Positions 54,261-62,201 of a stretch of DNA of 64,000 nucleotides are shown one piece after another. The stretch is from CAVPXC01 sp963709505 (GTDB lineage: Bacteria > Chloroflexota > Anaerolineae > JAAEKA01): the NCBI GenBank assembly GCA_963709505.1, contig CAVPXC010000008.1, forward strand, positions 53,087 to 117,086, in the 5' to 3' direction. The number at the start of each line of letters is the position of its first letter. The stretch's first letter is position 1. The notes under the pieces were generated by a model. The model searched no databases. It was given only the letters and a program-made list of their open reading frames with translations, and was not told the origin of the DNA. The translations under genes and the position numbers were made by a program.

Positions 54261-56524
54261 ATGACCAGTGAACCCACCACCGTCGAGAAGCTACAGGGCC
54301 TGCGTTGGGCGAACGCCTCGAATGCGGCGCTGTCCGTCTTCGTTCAGCTGACTTTCTTCGGCTCGGTTTTCGTGCTGTTCCTGAACCAACTGGGCCTCAG
54401 CAAGAGCCAGATCGGTTTTGTCCTCTCGCTGATGCCGTTCACTGGCCTGATTGCCCTCTTTATCGCGCCCGCCGTAGCGCGATTCGGCTACAAACGCACT
54501 TACGTCGCCTCTTTCGGGCTGCGTAACATCGTGGCGGCTGGTTTGTTGCTGACGCCCATCGTCGTGACACGGGCCGGCCCTGAAGCTGGGATGCTGTTTG
54601 TGACCGCCATTGTTGCCGTGTTTGCCGTGCTGCGCTCGGTTGGCATCACCGCCAGCACCCCCTGGCAGCAGGAATACGTGCCAAACTCGGTCCGGGGGAA
54701 GTTTACGGCCACCAACAACGCCGTTTCGACGTTTACCGGTTTCCTGGCCGTGACAATGGCCGGCCTCGTTCTGGCACGCGCTTCCGGCCTGGGCGGCTAT
54801 ATGGCGTTGATCGCCGTCGGCATCGTCTTTGGATTTATCTCTGTCGCACTGTCGAGCTTCATCCCCGGCGGCGCGCCTCAGAAAGATGTGCCGGCCCAGC
54901 AGAGACCGCGTCGAGATCCGGGCCAGCAGAGACCGCGCCGAATTGCGCGCCGCCCTGCTCGATACCGACTTCCTGCGCTATTTGGTGGGCGTTGGCCTAT
55001 TCACGGTGGCGACGGTGCCTGTCGGCTCGTTCATGTCGCTGTACATGCAGGAGCAGATCGGGCTGGCCTCCTCGCAGGTGGTGCGGCTACAAAATGGCGT
55101 GCTGATCGGCGCGCTGGTGTCTAGCTATTTGTGGGGGTGGGCCGCCGACCGCTATGGCAGCAAACCGGTCATTCTCTATGGCGCAGCCCTGCGTGCGGCA
55201 GTGACGCTGGGCTGGCTGTTCATGCCTCGCACGTCGGCTTGGAGTTTTGCCATTGCGATGGCGCTCTCGTTTATGCAGGGTGTAGCCGACGTCGGATGGG
55301 CGGTCGGCTCGGCCCGGCTACTTTACAACAGCGTGGTCCCCTCGGCAAAAAAGAACGACTACCTGGCGTTGTATTTCGCCTGGATTGGCCTTGTGGGCGG
55401 CTTCAGCCAGCTGATCGGCGGACGGCTGGTGGAGGCGTTCAGCGGTCTTAGCGGACAATTCCTGTTCCTCCCCTCAATCCCTACACGCCACTGCTGGTTC
55501 TGGCGCTGATCCTGCCCATCGTGGCGATCTTCGTCTTTCGCAGGGTGCGAGACGACAGCACGGTTGGCATGGGTGGCTTCGCCGGGCTCTTCTTGCGCGG
55601 CAACCCGTTCCTTGCGATTGAGGGGGTTGTGCGCTTCAGTCGGGCCGGCGACGAGGACACGACGGTGCGTGTCACCGAGCGGCTTGGGAAAGGCCCGCAG
55701 CCCGCTGACCGTCGACGAACTGTTGGAGGCTTTGGACGATCCCAGGTTCAACGTGCGCTTCGAGGCCATCATCTCAATCGCACGCATGGCGCCGGACGAG
55801 CGACTGATCGACGCTTTGGCCGAGGTGCTGGCCGGCCCCGAGCCGGCGTTGAGCACGGTTGCAGCCTGGGCCCTGGGGCGCATGGGCGATCCGCGCGCGA
55901 TCGAGCCGCTGAGGGCGGCGATGAGCTCCAAGTACCGCTCGGTTCAGGCGCACAGCATCCGCTCATTAGGCGTGCTGGGCGATCGCGAGATCGTGCCGCA
56001 GCTCCTGACACGGCTTGAGGACGAGACGGACGTAGGGTCTGCAGCTGGCCTATTCCTCTACGTTGGGACGGCTGCAGGTGGAGGAAGCGACGGGCCGTTT
56101 GCTTGATCTTCTGCGCCGCGCGCCGAGCCGCTCCGCCCGGCAGGAGATGATGCTCGACGTGGCGCGCCTGGTCGGCCATGAGCACCATTTCATTCACTTC
56201 ATGCGTTACGTGCGTCGCGAGCCGGGCACTGCCCTCGCCCGGGCGCTGGGGGTTCTACGCAAGCGGGCCGAGAAGAGAGAGGCCGTCGCCTCCGAGGTGT
56301 TGGAGCTGATCGATACCTGTGCCGGGTCGTTGGCCAGGGAAGAGCTCGACCGCGGCTTGGTCGAGCTGAGCGAGTTGCTCGGCCGGCTGCCGTTGGACTC
56401 CCTATCCGAGCCTCAGCGCCTGATCGTGCAAGAGAGCGCGGCGCGCATGGCGGAGTTTGGCGCAAGCCGCAAGGAGTACCCAATTCTCGCCTTGCATGCG
56501 CTGCATGTTGCTTGGCATCCTTAG
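54261..56524 (+). CDS. MFS transporter fused to HEAT repeats, several frameshifts
   Basis: About 754 codons when breaks near 54930, 55475, 55690 and 56040 are bridged. The first ~420 residues are a 12-helix major facilitator transporter (ANASNAALSVFVQLTFFGSV, FLNQLGLSKSQIGFVLSL, GWAADRYGSKPVILYGAAL). The last ~280 residues are soluble HEAT/PBS-lyase-type repeats: LLEALDDPRFNVRFEAIISI, AWALGRMGDPRAIEPLRAAM, AHSIRSLGVLGDREIVPQLL. The transporter substrate is unknown; the HEAT part should bind a protein on the cytoplasmic side. Near 54890 a short duplication (CAGCAGAGACCGCG twice) coincides with one break. Confidence 0.75.
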
Positions 56525-56710
56525 CAGCGTGTCAGGTAGCGAGAGTGTCAAGGGTCAGCACAGGTGTCAGGTGTCGGGCTACCGGAGTCGCTTTCACGCG
56601 TGTCAGTTGAGATGCAGCTTCTCCAGCGCGACAACCTGAAGCCATGCCGTACGCTGACACTTGGCACCTCCCGCCAGCTGACAGCCTATCCCCTGCCCCA
56701 TGGAGCGCCT
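56525..56710. repeat. Degenerate word palindrome (GTGTCAGG words)
   Basis: GTGTCAGG, GAGTGTCAAGG and AGGTGTCAGGTGTCGG on the left; GCTGACACTTGGCACC and GCTGACAGCC on the right. A weaker copy of the AGTGTC-type palindromes; with the promoter at 56729 it fills the gap. Confidence 0.5.
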
Positions 56711-56728
56711 GCCGGCTTGTTGTTGAGA

Positions 56729-56756
56729 TTGACAGCTCCCCTGCCATCGTTACAAT
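56729..56756 (+). promoter_or_regulatory. Promoter of the NuoEF-like gene
   Basis: TTGACA, 16 bases, TACAAT; start near 56763, about 50 bases before the GTG start codon, which has AAGGAG upstream. Confidence 0.65.
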
Positions 56757-56812
56757 AGCGACATCGTTCCTCCCGCTTCGTCCACGCCGTCCACCTCGAC
56801 AAGGAGTCGCCC

Positions 56813-59024
56813 GTGCACCCCGATCTAGCTATCGCTCTGAACCGTCTGGAAACTGATCTGCGCGCTGGCGGCGCATCGACCGTTCTGCGCTTATTCTGGC
56901 TTAGGACCTTTGTCGAGTTGGCGGTCGCGGACGATGGCTCGGTGCGTTCCGACCGCTGGGTAGAGGATGGTCTGGCCGTAGCGCGCACCATGCCCGGCCT
57001 ATCGGCCGCCGAGCTGGCGCCGCGCCAACACTTGGTGAGCGACTACGGCTTGTTTCGCTTCGTTCGGCTCAAGGACGATGCCGAATTCAGCGGGGATGCG
57101 CTGGCCGCGCTCGATTGGCAGCGCAAATATCGCGTCAGCCTGGCGCCGGCTTATCTCCCTGACTTCCCCGCATTGCTAGTCTGGACGGATAGGCTCTGGG
57201 ATGAGTTGGGCGGCGTGGATCCACAGACCGTCGCGCTGGAGCAGGTGCTGGAGAGGTATTTGGGAACCTCCTCCCCGGCCCTCCCCCTGAGAAGGGGAGG
57301 GAGTGCAGAGGTCGGACTCCCTCCCCTTCCTAGGGGGAGGGCCGGGGAGGAGGTTCCGGCGAAGAGCTACCTCCTCGAAATCCTCCATGAAACGCAGGCC
57401 ATCTCACGGCTGGCTGCCCCGGCCGGCGGTGGAGCGGATCGCAGCGGCGTTGGATCTGCCTGCCGCCGAGGTGTACGGTGTTACCGAGTTCTACGAGATG
57501 TTTCACACCCATCCCGTCGGTCAAAAGGTGATCCGGGTGTGCCAGGATGGCCCCTGCGCTGTGGCCGGCGCCGATACGGTGTTGGCCGGGTTGTGCCAGC
57601 GCCTGGGTGTTCAGCCGGGCGAGACCACCGCCGATGGCCTCTTTACAGTTGAGCCGGTGCGCTGCCTGGGGCTGTGCGATCGAGCGCCGGCGGTTTTGGT
57701 CAATCTCGAACGCTATGCTCCGGCCGATCCAGCCGCGCCGGAGGCGCTGTTGGACGGAGCTCCAGCGCCGGCAAGGCTGCGAATCGGCGGGCTGGTCAAG
57801 GTCGCGCTGTCCAACGTCGGCGTGGTCGATCCCACCAGCTTGGAGGATTACCGGGCGCAGGGCGGGCTGGCAGCGTTGCAGAAAGCTCTGCGCGAGATGA
57901 GCCCGGCTCAGGTGTTGGAGGCGGTCAAAGCCAGCAAACTTGTAGGGCGCGGTGGCGCAGCCTATCCGGCCGGCTTGAAATGGCAGAACGCCGTGGGCAA
58001 TCCCCAACCCCGCCACGTGATCTGCAACGCCGACGAAAGCGAGCCGGGCGCGTTCAAGGATCGCGTACTGATGGATGGCGACCCCTTCCGCGTCGTCGAG
58101 GGTCTCATCCTGGCCTGTTATGCGGTTGAGGCCGAACAGGGCTTCATCTACGTCCGCGGCGAGCACCGTCTGGGCTACGAGCGCTTCAGCAATGCCGTGC
58201 AGCAGTTGGAGCAGGCAGGCTATCTAGGCGAGAATATTCTGGGCAGCGGCTGGCGCCTGCGCATCGACGTGCGACGCGGGGCCGGGGCCTACGTCTGCGG
58301 TGAGGAGACCGCACTGATGGAAAGCATCGAGGGAAGGCGGGGCTTTCCGCGGCTACGGCCGCCGTTTCCCACCACCGCCGGCCTATGGGGCCGGCCCACT
58401 GTGATCAACAACGTCGAGACGCTGGCCAAGGTGCCGTCGATCGTCATGCACGGGCCGCGCTGGTACAGCGACCTGGGAACGCCCAAATCAGCCGGCACGA
58501 AGCTGTTCGCCGTCAGCGGCTCGGTCGTGCGACCTGGTGTGTACGAAGTGCCCTTCGGCGTGCCGCTGCGCCACCTGGTCTACGACCTGGCCGGTGGGCT
58601 GCATCCGGGCCGTCACGTCCAGGCCGTGCTCACCGGCGGCGCGGCCGGCACGTTTCTGACCGCCGAGCAGTTGGACACACCGCTGACCTTTGAGGATTTC
58701 AAGCGCACTGGCGGGACAATCGGCGCGGGCACGGTGATGGTTTTCGACGACACGGTGGACCTGCGTGATATTCTCGCGCGCATCGGCGCCTTTTTCGCCC
58801 ACGAGAGCTGCGGCAAATGCTATCCCTGCCAGATGGGCACCCAGCGCCAGGCGGAGATCCTGGCCCGCATCGCATCCGGCGACGCCCGTCCCGAGGATGC
58901 GGCCACCCTGATCGAGCTGGGCAAGGTCATGACCGACACCAGCATCTGCGGCCTCGGCCAGGCCGCCTCCTGGGCAATTATCGACGCCAACCGGCGGTGG
59001 CCGGGACTATTGGCTGCAAGCTAG
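56813..59024 (+). CDS. NuoE-NuoF fusion (HoxF-like NADH dehydrogenase subunit) with extra N-terminal domain; one frameshift
   Basis: About 737 codons. Residues 1-148 form an unrecognised domain. Then comes a palindrome-encoded linker, then a NuoE thioredoxin-like [2Fe-2S] domain (EVYGVTEFYEMFHTHPVGQK, Cys pairs in CQDGPC and CLGLC) and a NuoF domain: GRGGAAYPAGLKWQ (FMN/NADH), CNADESEPGAFKDR, GAGAYVCGEETALMESIEGR and the 4Fe-4S ligands ESCGKCYPC plus TSICGLG. It should oxidise NADH and pass electrons by FMN to iron-sulfur clusters, as in HoxF or formate-dehydrogenase diaphorase units. The frame shifts near 57409. No partner subunits are visible in the window. Confidence 0.85.
57263..57357. 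repeat. Palindromic element inside the NuoEF-like gene
   Basis: 42-base arms, from GGAACCTCCTCCCCGGCCCT to AGGGCCGGGGAGGAGGTTCC, complementary except for two positions, around an 11-base centre. Each arm also has an internal hairpin. It is read as protein (SSPALPLRRGG, GLPPLPRGRAGEE) and joins two domains. Same architecture and ends as the units at 41745-43077. Confidence 0.9.
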
Positions 59025-59028
59025 AGAC

Positions 59029-59193
59029 CAGGGCTTCTCAAAGGTTCTAGAACCTGGTTGAAAGACCGGATTCATCTCACGCAGAGGCGCAGAGATCGCA
59101 GAGAAGATCAGAAAATGGACCGGAAGCTGCGCCATTCTCCGCGGCTTTGCGTGAGCCTTTCATGCAGCTGGCGGGACTTTTGAGAAGCCCTGG
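59029..59193. repeat. Inverted repeat downstream of the NuoEF-like gene
   Basis: CCAGGGCTTCTCAAA (59029-59043) and TTTGAGAAGCCCTGG (59179-59193), perfect arms of 15 bases around a centre containing CACGCAGAGGCGCAGAGATC-type sequence. Possibly a small non-autonomous element or terminator. Confidence 0.6.
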
Positions 59194-59210
59194 CTAGAGA
59201 CAGGCATCGA

Positions 59211-59239
59211 TTGACCAGAAGTGTATTTGCGTCTATAAT
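59211..59239 (+). promoter_or_regulatory. Near-consensus sigma-70 promoter
   Basis: TTGACC, exactly 17 bases, TATAAT. Start predicted near 59246, 35 bases before the nested palindrome and 426 bases before the next gene. Confidence 0.75.
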
Positions 59240-59280
59240 CTGAACTAGCAACCTGACAGTTTTGGCGTGGCGTCTCATAA

Positions 59281-59514
59281 GCGTGGGTCGAGTAGGGTCT
59301 GGCGGCGTCGTACCGCAATCAACTTGAGCACCTCATGCTTCCACCTACCGAAACTCGCCGCCAGACCCGTATCGAGACCCTTGGATCTCGACATGGTGGC
59401 CTAGTCGATCCGGAGGTCTCGATACGGTCCTGGCGGCGAGTCTCGGCTAATGTGAGCCTTCTGTAAACACCGAACACTTCGGTACTACGCCGCCAGAACC
59501 TACTCGACCCACGC
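59281..59514. repeat. 234-bp nested palindrome
   Basis: Outer arms of 35 bases (GCGTGGGTCGAGTAGGGTCT ... at 59281; complement ending 59514) with two mismatches; inner arms of 27 bases (59353-59379 and 59415-59441) with two mismatches, sharing the core TCGCCGCCAGACC with the outer arms. It would form a cruciform or a long structured RNA. The remainder of the 647-base gap is without gene. Confidence 0.8.
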
Positions 59515-59671
59515 TCCCTAGATGCTGGATAAAAACTATCAAGCGGGTAGTTAGCAGTTTGAACACATATTTCAAGAGACGAGCAGCCAAAGACAGTGCA
59601 GGCCTGTTCTGGGGCTTACAGGAGCGAATCGGTTGTTAAACGCTGGAGTCTTGACATTCAGGGAGTTTGCA

Positions 59672-60261
59672 ATGCAAGAGACGCTGCCACTGGCGACGAT
59701 CCAAGACGCAGTGCTTGATTTTCTCGCGGTCGCAAGGATGCCGTTGTTTTTGGTGCCCAGGCCGTCAATGCATACGTCGATGAACCGCGCATGACCCAGG
59801 ATATCGACTTGCTGTCTGTTCAAGCGTCGACATTGGCTCAAGAACTACGTGACTATCTAAGCGAGCGATTTCACATCGCGGTGCGGGTAAGAGAGATCGG
59901 GGAAGGCCGAGGATATCGCATCTACCAGGTTCAGAAACTCGGAAACCGTCACTTGGTCGACGTTAGATCGGTCGAGCAGTTGCCGGAAACCCAACTGATC
60001 GCGCAAGTGCTCGTCATTGCACCTGTGGACTTGATCGCCAGTAAGGTGGTCTCTTACGCCCAGCGGCGCGGCAGTCCCAAGTCAGGCACCGATTGGCGCG
60101 ACCTGGGTATGTTGTTGTTAAGCTTTCCCGATCTCAAGCGCGATTCCGGGCCCGTGACCGATCTGCTGCTGGCCATGGGTGCTGCTGCAGGCGTGCTTGA
60201 CGTGTGGCATGAGCTGGTGGCTCAGGACATTCGGCCTGGCAACGAAGACGATGAGTTCTAA
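59672..60261 (+). CDS. AbiEii-like nucleotidyltransferase, one frameshift
   Basis: About 196 codons. The ATG at 59672 follows CAGGGAG. After a one-base shift near 59737 the frame reads RKDAVVFGAQAVNAYVDEPR then MTQDIDLLSVQ: the GxxA...RxTxDID nucleotidyltransferase signature with its DxD metal pair. HLVDVRSVEQLP and APVDLIASKVVSYAQRRG resemble AbiEii/AbiGii-type proteins. No partner antitoxin is obvious on either side. Could be a toxin remnant or a stand-alone tRNA/antibiotic nucleotidyltransferase-like protein. Confidence 0.65.
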
Positions 60262-60284
60262 CATGGGTTGTTTGGACGATGAGA

Positions 60285-60345
60285 GGTAACTGGTGGCAAG
60301 TTGCAGGTGGCAAGTTGAAGTGGCAGATCCGGCCTGATGAACCTG
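60285..60345. repeat. Half of a GTGGCAAGTTGCAG-type word repeat
   Basis: GGTGGCAAGTTGCAGGTGGC then AAGTTGAAGTGGCAG without the matching right half. Resembles the left arm of the palindrome at 33940. It precedes the response-regulator fusion gene. Confidence 0.5.
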
Positions 60346-60377
60346 AACCTGTTAGATGAATAGGTAGGTGAAAACGC

Positions 60378-62042
60378 ATGGCCAGCAAACCAATAATTCT
60401 GACCGTCGACGACGAGCCGCAGGTGCTCAACGCCATCGAGCGCGATCTGCGGCGGCATTACCGCAACGAGTATCGCATCATCAAAGTAGGCTCAGGCGCC
60501 GAAGCCGTGGAGGTGGTGGTCCAGCTCAAGCAGCGCGGCGATCCCGTGGCGCTTTTCCTGGCCGATCAGCGTATGCCGCACCTGTCGGGCACCGAGTTCC
60601 TGGCTGAAGCACGCAAACTTTACCCCGACGCACGCAAAGTGCTGCTCACGGCGTACGCCGACACGCAGGCCACGATCGACAGCATCAACAGCATCGGCCT
60701 CGATCATTACCTGTTGAAGCCGTGGGATCCGCCGGAGCAAAACCTCTATCCCGTGCTGGACGATCTGCTCAGCGACTGGTGGCAAACGACACCCCCGCCG
60801 TTTGACGGCATCCGTGTCGCCGGCACACTGTGGTCGCCGAGCAGCCACGACGTCAAGGATTTCCTGGCGCGCAATCGCATCCCCTATCTATGGCAGGATA
60901 TCGACCAGGACGCCCAAGCGCGTGTGCTGGTGGAGGCTGTCACCCAGGGCGAGCGTCGCCTGCCCGTGGTCTTCCTGCCCGACGGCAGCGCGCTGGTGGC
61001 GCCGGATCACCGCCTGCTGGCCGAAAAGGTGGGTCTGCGCACCCAGGCGACCCAGCCGTTCTACGATCTGATCATCGTCGGCGCGGGGCCGGCCGGCCTG
61101 GGCGCGGCCGTCTACGGCGCATCGGAAGGGTTGCGCACTCTGATGATCGACCGGCAGGCCACAGGCGGCCAGGCCGGCACCAGCTCGCGCATCGAGAACT
61201 ATCTCGGCTTTCCCAAGGGCCTCAGCGGCGCCGACCTGGCGCAGCGCGCCACCGCCCAGGCCCTGCGCCTGGGCGCCGAGATCTTAACGGCCCAAAATGT
61301 GGTGAAGGTGCGGGTGGACGATACGTATCGCTACCTTACCCTCAGCGACGGGACGGAGCTAGGCTGCAAAGCCATGGTGATTGCCACGGGCGTGACCGTC
61401 AAGCGGCTCGACGCGCCGGGCGTCGAGCGGCTGACCGGCGCCGGCATTTATTACGGCGCGGCATTGACCGAAGCCGCTAACTATCGCGGCCAGCCCATCT
61501 TCGTGGTTGGCGGCGCCAACTCCGCCGGCCAGGCTGCGATGGCGTTCTCCCGCTTCGCAAGCCAGGTCAGCATGCTCGTGCGCGGCGAGAGCTTGCAGGC
61601 CAGCATGTCCCAATACCTCATCGACCAGATCGCCAGCACGCCCAACATCGACGTGCAGGTGCGCACCGAGGTCGCCGAGGCCCATGGCGCCGAACGGCTG
61701 GAAGCCCTCACGCTTAGCGACTGCATCACCTCCCAAACCCATACGGTGCCGGCCGCTGCCCTCTTCTTGTTTATCGGCGCGGTGCCTCACTCCGATCTGG
61801 TTGCCGGCGTCGTGGAGCGCAACAGCGCCGGCTTCATCCTCACCGGCCAGGATCTGATCCGCGACGGCAAAAAGCCCCAGGGCTGGCGGCTGCAGCGCGA
61901 CCCCTACCTGCTAGAAACCAGTGTGCCGGGCATCTTTGCAGCCGGCGACATCCGCCAAGGCGCCGTGCGCCGCGTCGCCTCCGCCGTCGGCGAAGGCGCG
62001 GTGGCGGTGAGTTTGGTGCATCAGTATTTGAAGACGGTGTAA
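60378..62042 (+). CDS. Response regulator/thioredoxin-reductase-like fusion
   Basis: 554 aa. REC domain: DD at 11-12, phospho-acceptor Asp63 in LADQRMPHLSG, and LLKPWDPPEQN. A glutaredoxin-like domain follows (about 150-215: GTLWSPSSHDVKDFLARNRI, RLPVVFLPDGSALV) without CxxC. From ~220 comes a flavin reductase of the thioredoxin-reductase fold: IIVGAGPAGLGAAVYGASEG (FAD), TGGQAGTSSRIENYLGFP, VVGGANSAGQAAMAFSRF (NADPH), GIFAAGDIRQGAVRRVASAV. The redox CxxC (CATC in TrxR) is replaced by GAAL, so it cannot reduce thioredoxin normally. The architecture is known; its role is not. Partner kinase follows. Confidence 0.88.
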   Translation: MASKPIILTVDDEPQVLNAIERDLRRHYRNEYRIIKVGSGAEAVEVVVQLKQRGDPVALFLADQRMPHLSGTEFLAEARKLYPDARKVLLTAYADTQATIDSINSIGLDHYLLKPWDPPEQNLYPVLDDLLSDWWQTTPPPFDGIRVAGTLWSPSSHDVKDFLARNRIPYLWQDIDQDAQARVLVEAVTQGERRLPVVFLPDGSALVAPDHRLLAEKVGLRTQATQPFYDLIIVGAGPAGLGAAVYGASEGLRTLMIDRQATGGQAGTSSRIENYLGFPKGLSGADLAQRATAQALRLGAEILTAQNVVKVRVDDTYRYLTLSDGTELGCKAMVIATGVTVKRLDAPGVERLTGAGIYYGAALTEAANYRGQPIFVVGGANSAGQAAMAFSRFASQVSMLVRGESLQASMSQYLIDQIASTPNIDVQVRTEVAEAHGAERLEALTLSDCITSQTHTVPAAALFLFIGAVPHSDLVAGVVERNSAGFILTGQDLIRDGKKPQGWRLQRDPYLLETSVPGIFAAGDIRQGAVRRVASAVGEGAVAVSLVHQYLKTV

Positions 62043-62055
62043 GTAGGCGAACGAG

Positions 62056-62190
62056 GGTGTGAGAGTGTCGAGTGTCGGAGTGTCATGTGATGACTAATCG
62101 CCGTTACTGTACACCTGATCCTCGACGCTCCGACACCCGACACTTGACACTCCGCTCTGACTACTCACATCTGACACTCTGACACTCTCT
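62056..62190. repeat. Word palindrome before the histidine kinase gene (AGTGTC words)
   Basis: GAGAGTGTCGAGTGTCGGAG on the left; CTCCGACACCCGACACTTGA and CTGACACTCTGACACTCTC on the right. It fills the gap between the fusion gene and the kinase ATG, again leaving no ribosome-binding site. Confidence 0.8.
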
Positions 62191-62201
62191 CCCACCCGCC
62201 C

